Source: Jatrophihabitans sp. | GTDB taxonomy: Bacteria; Actinomycetota; Actinomycetes; Mycobacteriales; Jatrophihabitantaceae | Reading direction: 5' to 3' | Assembly (NCBI GenBank): GCA_036399055.1 | Contig: DASWNX010000016.1 | Span: 1-64,000, forward strand | DNA: 64,000 bases | In this document: positions 1 to 12,408 of the stretch, piece by piece | Layout of the letters: each line of letters starts with the position of its first letter | Position numbering within the stretch: the stretch's first letter is position 1 | Made by a program: the position numbers and the translations under genes | The notes under the pieces: generated by a model | Told to the model about the DNA's origin: nothing | Seen by the model: the letters and a program-made list of their open reading frames with translations, nothing else | The model's database searches: none

Positions 1-2648
<2,648 letters not shown>

Positions 2649-2868
2649 GATGTTCTCCCTCGTCCGGTTCTCGGCCGCCATTCTTCCGCACCGCCGGCTA
2701 AGCCATGCCATCGGTAGGCCGATAGGTACGAGCTGAGTGCCCCGCAGCCGGTTTCGGCTGCCGTTTTCCGTTTCGCGATGAAACCCATGTGACTGGCGGG
2801 ACCAGTGGCGCTTATGGGACTCAACTGGCAGTGTGTCCCACAGCACTGGCACAACAGAGGGGTTGACG
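2649..2868. promoter_or_regulatory. Divergent intergenic region acnA / ripA-like gene
   Basis: This 220-base gap must hold the promoters of both divergent genes. A short inverted repeat, TGGGAC (2815-2820) and GTCCCA (2835-2840), lies about 30 bases before the ripA-like start, and AGAGGGG (2856-2862) is its ribosome-binding site. I see no convincing -35/-10 pair and no ydaO-type (c-di-AMP) riboswitch core. Confidence 0.4.
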
Positions 2869-4395
2869 GTGTTCAGAAAAGCCCAACTGCGTGCCCTGCT
2901 GTGCGCCACCGCGGTGACCGGGTCGCTGCTGTGCGCCCCCGGCGCGGTGCTGGCCGCGCCCAAGCCGCCCAACCCCTCCGACGCCCAGCTCAGCGCCGCC
3001 CGGTCGGCCAAGGCGTCACTTGCCCACACCGTCGGGGTGCTGTCCGGTCAGATCGCCCAGGCCCAGGCGACGCTGCACTCCCTCGACGCCAAGCTGGAGC
3101 TGGCCGAGCAGAAGGTCGCCTTCGCGATCTTCAAGCTCAACAAGGCCAAGTACCAGGCCGCCCAGGCTCAGGCCGAGGTGAACTCGGCCCACCAAGGCGT
3201 CCAGACCGCTCGTGCCAAGCTCACCGACTACGTGCACGACAGCTATGTCTCACCCTCGCTGGGCTCCTCGACGGTCGGCCTGCTGAGCGCGAGCGACCCC
3301 AGTGCCCTGCTGCAGGGCGGGGACTACCGCAACTACGTCTCCTCCCGGCACCTGGACGCCATGAGCGTCCTGGACCGGGCAACCGTGGCCAGGTCCAACG
3401 CCGAGGCCAAAGCCAGGTCGCTGGTGACGCTGCAGCAGCAGCTGACCGTCGCCGCCGCCGCCGCCCAGCGAGCCGCCCAGCAGGCCTACGCCAACCAGCA
3501 GGCACAGGCCGCCCAGCTGCGGGCCAGCGAAGCCGGCTATCAGCGGCGACTGCTCGCTGCCCAGACCCAGCTCGCGGTCCTCAACGGCCAGCGCGCCCGG
3601 TTCGTCGCCTACCAGCAGGAGCAGGCCCGGATCGCCGCCGAGCGAGCCCGGCAGGAAGCCCTGGCCCGGGCTCGGGCAGCCGCGGCGGCCGCCGCCGCGG
3701 CAGCCCAGGCCCGCGAGGAGCAGGAGCGCCAGCAGCGTGCCGAGCGGGAGCGCCAGCAGCGGCAGGAGCAGGAGAACAGCAACAACAGCGGCGGCAACAC
3801 CAGCGGCGGCGGCAACACCAGCGGCGGCGGCAACACCAGCGGCGGCGGCAACACCAGCGGCGGCAACACCAGCGGCGGCAACACCAGCGGCGGCAACAAC
3901 AACAGCGGCGGCGGTGGCTACGTCCCGCCGCCACCGGCCGCCACGACCGGAAGCTGGACGGCCAGCAAGGGCCAGGCAGCGGCCAATCGGGCGCTCAGCC
4001 GACTGGGCGTCGCCTACGCCTGGGCCGGCGGCGGCTACGACGGCCCGACCTACGGCGTCGACTCGCCCGGCACCGCAGGGGCGCACGACAGCCAGGTGTT
4101 CGGCTTCGACTGCTCGGGTCTGACCATGTACGCCTGGGCGCCTCAGGGGCTGTACATGGACCACTTCGCGGCCTCGCAGTACTACGCCGGCTCGGTCCAC
4201 CCCCAGCCCGGCCAGTTTCTGCCGGGCGACCTGCTCTTCTGGTCCGACGGCGGCATCGGCGCCATCCACCATGTCGCGCTCTACATCGGCGGCGGCAACG
4301 TCGTGCACGCGCCCCACTCCGGTGACGTGGTGCGGGTGGCGCCGTGGGATCAGGTGGGATCCGACTTCATCGGGGCCACCCGGCCGTTGACCTGA
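2869..4395 (+). CDS. Secreted NlpC/P60 peptidoglycan endopeptidase, RipA-like
   Basis: Predicted secreted D,L-endopeptidase that cuts peptide stems of peptidoglycan during septum splitting. 508 residues from GTG 2869, chosen because AGAGGGG is six bases upstream and a signal peptide follows at once (basic MFRK, hydrophobic stretch, A-A cleavage near residue 30). Residues 40-300 are Ala/Gln-rich coiled coil. Residues about 305-350 are a flexible linker of NTSGGG repeats. The NlpC/P60 domain fills the C-terminus with the catalytic Cys in [12 protein letters not shown] and His in [11 protein letters not shown]. The coiled coil probably keeps the catalytic site closed, as in RipA/PcsB-type enzymes (inference). 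Confidence 0.93.
   Translation: MFRKAQLRALLCATAVTGSLLCAPGAVLAAPKPPNPSDAQLSAARSAKASLAHTVGVLSGQIAQAQATLHSLDAKLELAEQKVAFAIFKLNKAKYQAAQAQAEVNSAHQGVQTARAKLTDYVHDSYVSPSLGSSTVGLLSASDPSALLQGGDYRNYVSSRHLDAMSVLDRATVARSNAEAKARSLVTLQQQLTVAAAAAQRAAQQAYANQQAQAAQLRASEAGYQRRLLAAQTQLAVLNGQRARFVAYQQEQARIAAERARQEALARARAAAAAAAAAAQAREEQERQQRAERERQQRQEQENSNNSGGNTSGGGNTSGGGNTSGGGNTSGGNTSGGNTSGGNNNSGGGGYVPPPPAATTGSWTASKGQAAANRALSRLGVAYAWAGGGYDGPTYGVDSPGTAGAHDSQVFGFDCSGLTMYAWAPQGLYMDHFAASQYYAGSVHPQPGQFLPGDLLFWSDGGIGAIHHVALYIGGGNVVHAPHSGDVVRVAPWDQVGSDFIGATRPLT
3778..3915 (+). repeat. NTSGGG-coding linker repeats
   Basis: Short in-frame repeats of AACACCAGCGGCGGCGGC and a shorter AACACCAGCGGCGGC form encode an Asn-Thr-Ser-Gly-Gly linker between the coiled coil and the NlpC/P60 domain. 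Such a tract is prone to copy-number change. Confidence 0.85.
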
Positions 4396-4428
4396 CCTCT
4401 TGAGCCCGGCAACGTCTAGGCTGAACTG

Positions 4429-5478
4429 ATGAACCCGGAGATCGAGCCCCCGTCCGGCGCGGTGCTGCTTGACACGTTCGGGCGGCAGGCCGAAGACCTG
4501 CGCATCTCCCTCACTGACAAATGCTCGCTGCGCTGCACCTACTGCATGCCCGCCGAGGGGCTGGCCTGGTTGCCGGCAAAGGCGGTGCTCTCCGACGACG
4601 AGATCGTGCGGCTGGCGACGGTGTTCCTGGGCTTGGGCGTGCGGACGATCCGGCTGACCGGCGGCGAGCCGTTGGTCCGGGCCGGGGTCGCCGGGCTGAT
4701 CCGCCGGCTGGCCCAGCTGCAGCCCAGGCCCGAGCTGTCGCTGACCACGAACGCGATCTCGCTGGCCGACAAGGCCGAGGAGCTGGCCCGGTCGGGTCTG
4801 GACCGGGTCAATGTCTCACTCGACACCCTGGATCGGGAGAAGTTCCACAGCCTCACCCGACGTGACCGGCACGCCGACGTGCTGGCGGGGCTGGCCGCCG
4901 CCCAGAGCGCCGGGTTGAGCCCGGTCAAGGTGAACGCGGTGCTGATGCGCGACCAGAACCTGGCCGAGGCGCCGCAACTGCTGGAATGGGCGCTGCGGGC
5001 CGGTTACCAGATGCGCTTCATCGAGCACATGCCACTGGACGCCGAGCACCTGTGGACCCTGGCGGACATGGTGACCGCCGACGAGGTGCTCGAAGTGCTC
5101 GGGCAGTCCTTCACGCTGCGGCAGACGGCCAACCGGGGCCACGCTCCGGCCGAGGAGTTCGAGGTGCTGGACGGCCCCGACCGGTCGCACTGGGCACAGG
5201 CGCCGGCCGGCGGGCACCGAGTAGGCATCATCGCCTCGGTCAGCCGGCCGTTCTGCCGCGACTGCGACCGGCTGCGGCTCACCGCGGACGGCCAGCTGCG
5301 CACCTGCCTGTTCGGGCATCAGGAGACCGACCTGCGGGGGGCGATGCGGCAGGGCGCCACCGACGCCGAGTTGGCCGAGCTGATCCGGGTGGCGGTGCGC
5401 GCCAAGCCCGCCGGCCACGGCATCAACGCGCCGGGGTTCCGCCAGCCCGAGCGGCCGATGTCGGCGATCGGCGGCTGA
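4429..5478 (+). CDS. moaA: GTP 3',8-cyclase MoaA
   Basis: Radical SAM enzyme of molybdenum cofactor synthesis that converts GTP to 3',8-cyclo-GTP. 349 residues. The N-terminal cluster motif is CSLRCTYC (about residues 28-35), the SAM-binding GGEP follows near 80, and the second cluster is held by CRDCDRLRLT with a later Cys in LRTCLFG. The conserved C-terminal Gly-Gly (SAIGG) is present. It is co-directional with the ripA-like gene 33 bases upstream and the MoxR gene 97 bases downstream; the equivalent M. tuberculosis block has no moaA here. The molybdenum hydroxylase at 46.5-50.4 kb is a plausible user of the cofactor. Confidence 0.96.
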   Translation: MNPEIEPPSGAVLLDTFGRQAEDLRISLTDKCSLRCTYCMPAEGLAWLPAKAVLSDDEIVRLATVFLGLGVRTIRLTGGEPLVRAGVAGLIRRLAQLQPRPELSLTTNAISLADKAEELARSGLDRVNVSLDTLDREKFHSLTRRDRHADVLAGLAAAQSAGLSPVKVNAVLMRDQNLAEAPQLLEWALRAGYQMRFIEHMPLDAEHLWTLADMVTADEVLEVLGQSFTLRQTANRGHAPAEEFEVLDGPDRSHWAQAPAGGHRVGIIASVSRPFCRDCDRLRLTADGQLRTCLFGHQETDLRGAMRQGATDAELAELIRVAVRAKPAGHGINAPGFRQPERPMSAIGG

Positions 5479-5521
5479 GACCGCTCAGCATGCTCGGTTA
5501 CCGTTGCGGGTGGCAGCCACC

Positions 5522-5537
5522 GGCGCCTCGAGGCGCC
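5522..5537. repeat. Perfect 16-bp palindrome upstream of moxR
   Basis: GGCGCCTCGAGGCGCC reads the same on both strands and lies about 40 bases before the moxR start. It could be an operator or a small hairpin; it is not followed by a T-run. Confidence 0.5.
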
Positions 5538-5575
5538 AGTGCGCGCGAAGACGCAAGACCAGTGCGAGGAGACAT

Positions 5576-6742
5576 ATGACCGAGCGGGTTTCCACACCCA
5601 CCCCGGCCGCCGACGCCACCGCGCTCGAACGGGCGATGTTCGAGGTCAAGCGGGTCATCGTCGGCCAGGAGCGGATGGTCGAGCGGTTGATGGTCAGCCT
5701 GCTCGCTCGCGGGCACTGCCTGCTCGAGGGTGTGCCCGGGGTGGCCAAGACCCTGGCCGTGGAGACCCTGGCCCGCACGGTCAGCGGATCCTTCGCGCGG
5801 CTGCAGTTCACCCCCGACCTGGTGCCCTCCGACATCGTCGGAACCCGGATCTACCGCCCGGGCCGTGAGCAGTTCGACACCGAGCTCGGCCCCGTGTTCG
5901 CCAACTTCGTGCTCGCCGACGAGATCAACCGGGCGCCGGCGAAGGTGCAGTCGGCGTTGCTGGAGGTGATGGCCGAGCGCCAGGTGTCACTGGGCGGCAA
6001 GCGCTACCCGCTGCCCGAGCCGTTCCTGGTGCTGGCCACCCAGAACCCGATCGAGAGCGAGGGCGTCTACCCGCTGCCCGAGGCGCAGCGCGACCGCTTC
6101 CTGATGAAGATCTCGGTGGACTACCCGTCAGCGGCTGAGGAACGCGAGATCGTCTACCGGATGGGCGTCGAGCCGCCGGTCGCCCAGGCGGTGATCAGCA
6201 CCGACGAGCTGATCGAGTTGCAGCGCCGCGCCGGCCGGGTCTTCGTGCATCACGCGGTGGTCGACTACGTGGTCCGGCTGGTGGTCGCCACCCGGCAACC
6301 GGCCGAGTTCGGCATGGCCGACGTTGCCGGCTGGGTCGCCTACGGCGCCAGCCCGCGAGCCAGCCTGGGGCTGATCGCGGCGGGCCGGGCGCTGGCGTTG
6401 CTGCGCGGGCGTGACTACGTCCTGCCGCAGGACGTCCTGGACCTGGCGATCGACGTCCTGCCGCACCGGATGGTGCTGTCCTACGACGCGGTGGCAGACG
6501 GCGTGTCAGCGGCCCACGCGGTGTCCCGGGTGCTGCAGACCGTGCCGCTGCCACAGGTCGCCCCGCGGCAGCGGGCCAGCAGCGGCTTCATCCCGGCCGC
6601 CGCCACCGCCGCACCCAACGCCAGCACCGCCGGTTACCCCAACGGCGCGCACGCCATGCCCTCCGGCCAACCAGTGAGCCAGCCGTTGAGCCAGCTCCCT
6701 GACCAGTCGCGGCAGTCCGGAAACTGGGCGCCGCCGGCGTGA
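5576..6742 (+). CDS. moxR1: MoxR-family AAA+ ATPase
   Basis: AAA+ chaperone-like ATPase of the MoxR class, thought to mature or regulate partner proteins through the VWA protein encoded two genes on. 388 residues from ATG 5576, preceded by GCGAGGAG. Walker A is GVPGVAKT (about residue 55), Walker B is LADEINRAP (about 118), and the sensor [10 protein letters not shown] and arginine-finger segment PEAQRDRF follow. The last 50 residues are a Pro/Ala/Gln-rich tail. Its TGA overlaps the next GTG (GTGA), so moxR, DUF58 and VWA form one operon, as in Rv1479-Rv1481. Confidence 0.95.
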   Translation: MTERVSTPTPAADATALERAMFEVKRVIVGQERMVERLMVSLLARGHCLLEGVPGVAKTLAVETLARTVSGSFARLQFTPDLVPSDIVGTRIYRPGREQFDTELGPVFANFVLADEINRAPAKVQSALLEVMAERQVSLGGKRYPLPEPFLVLATQNPIESEGVYPLPEAQRDRFLMKISVDYPSAAEEREIVYRMGVEPPVAQAVISTDELIELQRRAGRVFVHHAVVDYVVRLVVATRQPAEFGMADVAGWVAYGASPRASLGLIAAGRALALLRGRDYVLPQDVLDLAIDVLPHRMVLSYDAVADGVSAAHAVSRVLQTVPLPQVAPRQRASSGFIPAAATAAPNASTAGYPNGAHAMPSGQPVSQPLSQLPDQSRQSGNWAPPA

Positions 6743-7815
6743 GCAGGCACCGTGGCCCCGCCGGGGACGCGAGCCGTCCCGCGGCTCCCGGCCAGGCGAT
6801 GCCGTCCGGTCAAGCGGGGCCGTCCGGCCAGGTGGCGCTGTCCGGTCAAGCGGGGCCGTCCGGCCAGGTGGCGCCGTCCGGCCAAGCGGGGCTGTCCGGC
6901 CAGCCGGAGGCGGTGCTGCGCCGGCTGGAGTACGCCGTGCGCAACAAGCTGGACGGCCTGCTGCTGGGCAACTACCTCGGCCTGGTCCCCGGCCCTGGCA
7001 GTGAGCCGGGGGAGTCGCGGCAGTACTACCCCGGCGACGACGTCCGCCGGATGGACTGGCCGGTCACCGCCCGGACGATGACCCCGCACGTGCGGCAGAC
7101 GGTCGCCGACCGGGAGCTGGAGACCTGGTTGGTGGTGGACCTGTCGCCGAGCCTGGACTTCGGCACCGTCAACATGGAAAAGCGCGAGCTGGCCTTCGCC
7201 GCCGCGACCGCCATCACGCACCTGACCGCCAAAGCCGGCAACCGGATCGGCGCGGTCATCACCACCGGCGAGCAGACCTACCGGATCCCGGCGGTGGCCG
7301 GCGCCAACCACGCCCGCTACCTGATGCGCAAGCTGGCCAGCACGCCGCGGGCCGCCGAGGGCCGTCGCGGCGATCTGGCCAGGGCGCTGGAGCAGGTGCG
7401 GCGCCCGCCCCGGCGGCGCGGCATGGTGGTGGTGATCTCGGACTTCCTCGGCGACCAGGACTGGGAACGGCCGTTGCGCGGGCTGGGCGACCGCCACGAG
7501 CTGCTCGGCATCGAGGTGATCGACCCGCACGAGCTGCAGCTGCCGGCCGCCGGCCTGGTGACCTTCGTCGACCCCGAATCCGGTGAGCAGTTGGAGGTGC
7601 AGACCTCTGACCCCCAGCTGCGGCAGCGTTACGCCAGCGCCGCCGTCGAGCAACGCGAGCAGATCGCCTCGATGCTGCGCCGGGCCGGCGCGGACCAGCT
7701 GCGGCTGCGCACCGACTCGGACTGGCTGTCCGACATCGTCAAGTTCGTCGTCACCCGTCGCCGGGGGGTAGCGGTGCGACCGCCCTCGCGCGCCGGAATG
7801 ATCGGGGTGCACTGA
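6739..7815 (+). CDS. DUF58 domain protein of the MoxR operon
   Basis: 358 residues; counterpart of Rv1480. After a disordered N-terminus the DUF58 core contains the hallmark YYPGDDVRRMDWPVTART (about residues 95-112) and a VWA-like fold with VVDLSPSLDF in place of a full MIDAS motif. Function is unknown but the family is always tied to MoxR ATPases. Residues about 18-55 consist of SGQAGP/SGQVAL-type repeats encoded by near-identical DNA, an oddity for this family. Start GTG 6739 overlaps moxR by four bases; the stop overlaps the next ATG by one base. Confidence 0.92.
   Translation: MSRHRGPAGDASRPAAPGQAMPSGQAGPSGQVALSGQAGPSGQVAPSGQAGLSGQPEAVLRRLEYAVRNKLDGLLLGNYLGLVPGPGSEPGESRQYYPGDDVRRMDWPVTARTMTPHVRQTVADRELETWLVVDLSPSLDFGTVNMEKRELAFAAATAITHLTAKAGNRIGAVITTGEQTYRIPAVAGANHARYLMRKLASTPRAAEGRRGDLARALEQVRRPPRRRGMVVVISDFLGDQDWERPLRGLGDRHELLGIEVIDPHELQLPAAGLVTFVDPESGEQLEVQTSDPQLRQRYASAAVEQREQIASMLRRAGADQLRLRTDSDWLSDIVKFVVTRRRGVAVRPPSRAGMIGVH
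6795..6905 (+). repeat. In-frame tandem repeat, Ser-Gly-Gln units
   Basis: Roughly 36-bp units built from GTCCGGTCAAGCGGGGCC and GTCCGGCCAGGTGGC encode SGQAGPSGQVAL-like peptide repeats in the N-terminal tail of the DUF58 protein. Confidence 0.8.
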
Positions 7816-8771
7816 TGCATTTCAGGTCGCCGTACTGGCTGTTCATCCTGCTGGCCGTCGCCGCCGTCGCGCTGGCCTACCTGCTGGCGCAGCTGCGCCG
7901 CCGCAAGTTCACAGCGCGGTTCAGCAACACCCAGCTGCTGGCCAGCGTGGTTCCCCGCCGGCCGGGCTGGCGCCGGCACCTGACCTTCGCGCTGCTGCTG
8001 ACAGCTCTGACGGTGCTGTCGCTGGGGGTGGCCGGCCCGACCGCCTCGGTCCGGGTGCCGCAGGAGAAGGCCACCGTGATGCTGGCGATCGACGTCTCAT
8101 TGTCGATGCAGGCCACCGACGTGCTGCCCAGCCGGCTTGAAGCCGCCCAGCAGGCGGCCCAGGAGTTCGCCGACCTGCTTCCCCCGCGGATCAACCTCGG
8201 CCTGGTCAAGTTCGGCCGCTCCGGCAACGTTCTGGTGCCGCCCACCCTGGACCGCGAGGTCGTCAAGCGGGCGATCGCCGGCCTGCAGTTGGAGCAGTAC
8301 ACCGCGATCGGCGAGGGAGTCTTCGCCTGCCTGGACGCGCTCAGCACCTTCAGCCGGTCGAGCACCGTGACCAACGACAAGCCGGCGCCGGCGCGGGTGG
8401 TGCTGCTCAGCGACGGCTACAACACCGTCGGGCGCAAGGTGTCCGAGGCCGCCGCTGAGGCCAAGAAGGCCAGCACGCCGGTGTCGACGATCGCCTTCGG
8501 CACCGACAGCGGAACGGTCGAGGTGCAGGGCACCGTGCAGTCGGTGCCCTCGGACAAGGTCACCCTGCGTGGCCTGGCCCAGTCGACCGGCGGCTCGTTC
8601 CACACCGCGGCCTCGGTGCAGGAGCTGAGGACGGTCTATGAGGACATCGGCTCCCAGATCGGCTACACCACCGCGCAGCGCGACATCAGCTGGCGGTTCA
8701 TGCTGGCCGGCCTGCTGCTGGCCATGGCCGCCGGGGCGAGCTCGTTGCTCTGGTCGGGCCGGCTCAGCTGA
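7815..8771 (+). CDS. BatA-like VWA membrane protein
   Basis: 318 residues; counterpart of Rv1481. An N-terminal membrane segment (YWLFILLAVAAVALAYLL) and a second one (LTFALLLTALTVLSLGVAG) precede a von Willebrand A domain with the MIDAS motif DVSLSMQATD (about residue 95), and a third hydrophobic helix sits at the C-terminus (FMLAGLLLAMAAGASSLL). The VWA domain therefore faces one side of the membrane between anchors. It is the likely partner of the MoxR ATPase and DUF58 protein; no enzymatic role is known. ATG overlaps the previous stop by one base. Confidence 0.92.
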   Translation: MHFRSPYWLFILLAVAAVALAYLLAQLRRRKFTARFSNTQLLASVVPRRPGWRRHLTFALLLTALTVLSLGVAGPTASVRVPQEKATVMLAIDVSLSMQATDVLPSRLEAAQQAAQEFADLLPPRINLGLVKFGRSGNVLVPPTLDREVVKRAIAGLQLEQYTAIGEGVFACLDALSTFSRSSTVTNDKPAPARVVLLSDGYNTVGRKVSEAAAEAKKASTPVSTIAFGTDSGTVEVQGTVQSVPSDKVTLRGLAQSTGGSFHTAASVQELRTVYEDIGSQIGYTTAQRDISWRFMLAGLLLAMAAGASSLLWSGRLS

Positions 8772-9542
<771 letters not shown>

Positions 9543-9582
9543 GCGCGGTCGGCTCGTCATCAGCTGAGAGGAAATTGAGGAC

Positions 9583-10350
9583 ATGGGACTTCTGGACGGC
9601 AAGCGGCTGTTGATCACCGGCGTCATCACCGAGTCTTCGATCGCCTACGCGGTCGCCAAGGTCGCGCAGGAGCAGGGCGCGGAGGTGGTGCTGACCGGCT
9701 TCGGCAGGCTCTCCCTGGTCGAGCGGGTGGCGGGCCGGTTGCCCAAGCCGGCGCCGGTGGTCGAGCTGGACGTCACCTCCTCGGAGCACCTGGCGGCGCT
9801 GGAAGGCCGGGTCCGTGAGTATGTCGACGGCCTGGACGGGGTGCTGCACTCGGTCGGGTTCGCTCCCCAGTCCTGCCTCGGCGAGGGCTTTCTGGACGCG
9901 CCGTTCGCCGACGTGGCCACCGCGGTCGAGGTGTCGGCCTTCAGCTTCAAGTCACTGGCGGTGGCGACGCTGCCGCTGTTCGGCCCGTCCGGCGGCTCCA
10001 TCGTGGGAATGGACTTCGACGCCACGGTCGCCTGGCCGGCCTACAACTGGATGGGCGTGGCCAAGGCCGCCCTGGAGTCCACCTCGCGTTACCTGGCCCG
10101 GGAGCTGGGCCCGCGTGGGATCCGGGTCAATCTGGTGGCGGCCGGCCCGGTGCGCACGATGGCGGCCAAGAACATCCCTGGCTTCATGCAGTTCGAGCAG
10201 GCATGGGAGGGTCGCGCTCCGCTGGGCTGGGACATCAACGACGCCACCCCGGTGGCGATGAGCTGCGCCGCGTTGATGTCGGACTGGTTTCCGGCCACCA
10301 CCGGCGAGATGATCCACGTCGATGGCGGCTTCCACGCGATGGGCGTGTGA
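9583..10350 (+). CDS. inhA: Enoyl-ACP reductase (InhA-like FabI)
   Basis: NADH-dependent enoyl-ACP reductase, the last step of the FAS-II cycle. 255 residues from ATG 9583 (GAGG upstream). The cofactor site is ITGVITESSIAYAVA, and the catalytic Tyr and Lys sit in AYNWMGVAKAALE (about residues 153 and 160). Compared with M. tuberculosis InhA (269 residues) the substrate-binding loop after PVRTMAAK is shorter, reading NIPGFMQFEQAWE. This suggests ordinary-length acyl substrates rather than very long meromycolates (inference). The C-terminal DATPVAMSCAALMSDWFPATTG is InhA-typical. Confidence 0.95.
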   Translation: MGLLDGKRLLITGVITESSIAYAVAKVAQEQGAEVVLTGFGRLSLVERVAGRLPKPAPVVELDVTSSEHLAALEGRVREYVDGLDGVLHSVGFAPQSCLGEGFLDAPFADVATAVEVSAFSFKSLAVATLPLFGPSGGSIVGMDFDATVAWPAYNWMGVAKAALESTSRYLARELGPRGIRVNLVAAGPVRTMAAKNIPGFMQFEQAWEGRAPLGWDINDATPVAMSCAALMSDWFPATTGEMIHVDGGFHAMGV

Positions 10351-10384
10351 CCCAGACGGCCTGGCAAGGACTAGCTTGCTAGGA

Positions 10385-11539
10385 GTGAGTGAATCACCTG
10401 TCGACTCGTTCCTGTTGCTCTCCTTCGGCGGCCCTCAGGGGCCCGATGAGGTCATGCCGTTCCTGCGCAACGTGACCGCCGGGCGCGGGGTGCCCGACGA
10501 GAGGCTGGAGGCGGTCGCCGAGCACTACCAGCACTTCGGCGGAGTCTCGCCAATCACGGCGCAGAACCAGGCGCTGCTGGCGGCCCTGGGCACCGAGTTC
10601 GGCCGCCGGGGCATCGACCTGCCGCTTTACTTCGGCAACCGCAACTGGCGCCCGTTCCTGACCGACACCGCCCGTCAGATGGCAGCTGAGGGCCGCCGGC
10701 ACGCGCTGGTGCTGGCCACCAGCGCCACCGGCTCGTACTCCGGCTGCCGGCAGTACCGCGAAGACCTGGCACGCGCCACCGCTGAGCTAGCCGGGTCCGA
10801 GGTAGCCGGGCCTGAGCTAGCCGGATCTGAGCCGGCCGGGTCTGAGCTAGCCGGGTCCGAGCCGGCCGGGGCCGAGCTAGCCGGGTCCGAGCCGGCCGGC
10901 GGCGCGCCCCGGTTCACCAAGCTGCGGCACTACTTCGACCATCCGGGCTTCATCGCCGCCAATGCCGTGGCGGTGCGCAACGCCCTGGCCGAGCTCTCGC
11001 CGGACGCGCGGGCTGCCGCCCGGCTGGTGTTCACCGCGCACTCGATCCCGGTGTCGATGAACGACACCGCCGGGCCGGCCGGCGGGCTCTACTCAGCTCA
11101 GCACCGCGAGACGGCCCGGCTGGTGGCCGAGACCGTTCGCGGGCCCGGCGCGGACTTCGACCTGGTGTGGCAATCGCGTTCCGGGCCGCCCCAGACGCCG
11201 TGGCTGGAGCCGGACGTCAACGACCACCTGCGGACGCTGGCGGCGGCGGGTGTGCCGGGCGTGGTGGTGGCGCCGACCGGCTTCGTCTCCGACCACCTCG
11301 AAGTGCTCTGGGACCTGGATAACGAGGCTAGTGACACCGCCGCGGAACTGGGGCTGGAGTTCGCCCGGGCCAGCACCGCCGGCACCCATCCGGCGTTCGT
11401 GGCAGGACTGGCAGACCTAGTGCAGGAGCAGCTGGCCGCCCGCCCGCCGGCCTACCTGGGTGGGCTGGGGTTGTGCGGGCAGGACTGCCCCGCGAGCTGC
11501 TGCCCGGCGCCGGCCCGGCGTGGTTCACCGGCCGGCTGA
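10385..11539 (+). CDS. hemH: Ferrochelatase, [2Fe-2S]-type (coproporphyrin ferrochelatase class)
   Basis: Inserts iron into a porphyrin in haem synthesis. Actinobacterial members normally act on coproporphyrin III and carry a [2Fe-2S] cluster. GTG 10385 gives 384 residues; TTG 10376 with AAGGA five bases upstream is an alternative start. Conserved segments are LLSFGGPQGPDEV, YFGNRNWRPF, the internal cluster Cys in YSGCRQYRED, VFTAHSIPVSM with catalytic His, and the C-terminal LCGQDCPASCC that supplies the other cluster ligands. A 39-residue Glu-Leu-Ala-Gly-Ser repeat tract (10784-10900) interrupts the protein directly after the YSGCRQY helix. Gene order inhA-hemH matches M. tuberculosis. Confidence 0.94.
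   Translation: MSESPVDSFLLLSFGGPQGPDEVMPFLRNVTAGRGVPDERLEAVAEHYQHFGGVSPITAQNQALLAALGTEFGRRGIDLPLYFGNRNWRPFLTDTARQMAAEGRRHALVLATSATGSYSGCRQYREDLARATAELAGSEVAGPELAGSEPAGSELAGSEPAGAELAGSEPAGGAPRFTKLRHYFDHPGFIAANAVAVRNALAELSPDARAAARLVFTAHSIPVSMNDTAGPAGGLYSAQHRETARLVAETVRGPGADFDLVWQSRSGPPQTPWLEPDVNDHLRTLAAAGVPGVVVAPTGFVSDHLEVLWDLDNEASDTAAELGLEFARASTAGTHPAFVAGLADLVQEQLAARPPAYLGGLGLCGQDCPASCCPAPARRGSPAG
10784..10900 (+). repeat. 15/30-bp tandem repeat inside hemH
   Basis: Units of GAGCTAGCCGGGTCC alternate with GAGCCGGCCGGG, giving ELAGS-EPAGS-type peptide repeats over about 39 residues (about 134-172). It lies in a surface-loop position of ferrochelatase and keeps the frame. Confidence 0.88.
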
Positions 11540-11555
11540 GCCTCGGCGGCGTTGT

Positions 11556-11577
11556 GTGACGGCCCAGGCCCGGTCAC
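11556..11577. terminator. Possible hairpin between convergent hemH and 11574 gene
   Basis: GTGAC-GGCC-CA-GGCC-(CG)-GTCAC can fold into a stem with a small 3' bulge just after hemH and at the end of the convergent gene. There is no T-run, as is usual in high-GC actinobacteria. Weak support. Confidence 0.4.
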
Positions 11578-12329
11578 GGTCCGGCTGAGACCTCGGCGGC
11601 GGCGTTGTAACCGGCCAGCAGCGCCCGGCGCACCGCCAGCCGTAACGGCGCCAGCGCCAGGTCACGCTCGGCCACGGCCGAGGCGGTGAGCTGGGCGGTG
11701 TCGTCGGTGTCGACGACGAGCAGCACCGCCGACAGCCGTTCGGCCTGGGCGATCAGCCGGACCGCCCGGGGCGGATGGCTGGCGGGCAGGTGCAGCCGCT
11801 CGCCGGCGCGCCTGGCATTGGACAGAGCCGGTGAGATGTCGGTGAGCCAGCTAGTGACACCACGGCGGGCGAACAGCGACGCCGTCTCACGGATCGACTC
11901 GGTCAGCTCGTGCTCGGCGTCGGCCATGCTGATCGGGTCCGGCGGCAACGCGCTGACCTCGGCCCGGTGCCAGATCAACTCCCGGCCGGCGCTGCTGGGG
12001 GTCTCACGGCCCGGCAGCAGGGTGAGCCCGAAGTCCCGGCCGTAGACCGCCTCGCCGGCCGCCAGCGCGGTGGCGCGAAACGGCGCGGGGCCAGCCAGCC
12101 CGCGGACGTCGCCGGGCACCGGCAGGACCAGCGTCAGGACTGAGGAGCCGGTGCGCTTCCACTCGGCCAGCGCCGCGCCGACCGGGTTGGGGCCGGGCCC
12201 GAAGCCGGCGCCGCCGACATGACGGCCCGAGCCCGTGACGGCGTCGAGCACGTCATCGAAGGCTGCGGCGCCTGCCAGCCAGGCAGAGCCCCAGGCGGCG
12301 AGCTGGGCACATCGTCGTTCATTCGGCAC
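11574..12329 (-). CDS. Conserved actinobacterial protein, Rv1486c-like
   Basis: 251 residues, function unknown. Its place directly after hemH on the opposite strand is the place of Rv1486c in M. tuberculosis, and the general character (acidic/Ala-rich, PGRETPSSAGRELIWHRAEV in the middle, many Ala-Arg helices at the end) suits a soluble protein. I see no catalytic motif, signal peptide or membrane helix. GTG start at 12329; it diverges from the DUF3097 gene with a gap of about 80 bases. Confidence 0.75.
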   Translation of the reverse strand: MPNERRCAQLAAWGSAWLAGAAAFDDVLDAVTGSGRHVGGAGFGPGPNPVGAALAEWKRTGSSVLTLVLPVPGDVRGLAGPAPFRATALAAGEAVYGRDFGLTLLPGRETPSSAGRELIWHRAEVSALPPDPISMADAEHELTESIRETASLFARRGVTSWLTDISPALSNARRAGERLHLPASHPPRAVRLIAQAERLSAVLLVVDTDDTAQLTASAVAERDLALAPLRLAVRRALLAGYNAAAEVSAGP

Positions 12330-12408
12330 AGCTGCCTACGGTACCGAACGGGAACGGCCGGCGTGGGCTTCCCCGCTGCTGCCCAGGCAGATCTCTAAGC
12401 TGCTCGGC

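Noticed and set aside
2649..2868. Possible c-di-AMP (ydaO) riboswitch before the cell-wall hydrolase gene
   Set aside because: Such riboswitches often precede actinobacterial wall hydrolases, but I could not find the conserved core segments here; only a 6-bp inverted repeat is present.
2805..4325. Long overlapping frames on both strands of the ripA-like gene
   Set aside because: They are high-GC shadow frames; only the 2869 frame has a signal peptide and NlpC/P60 motifs.
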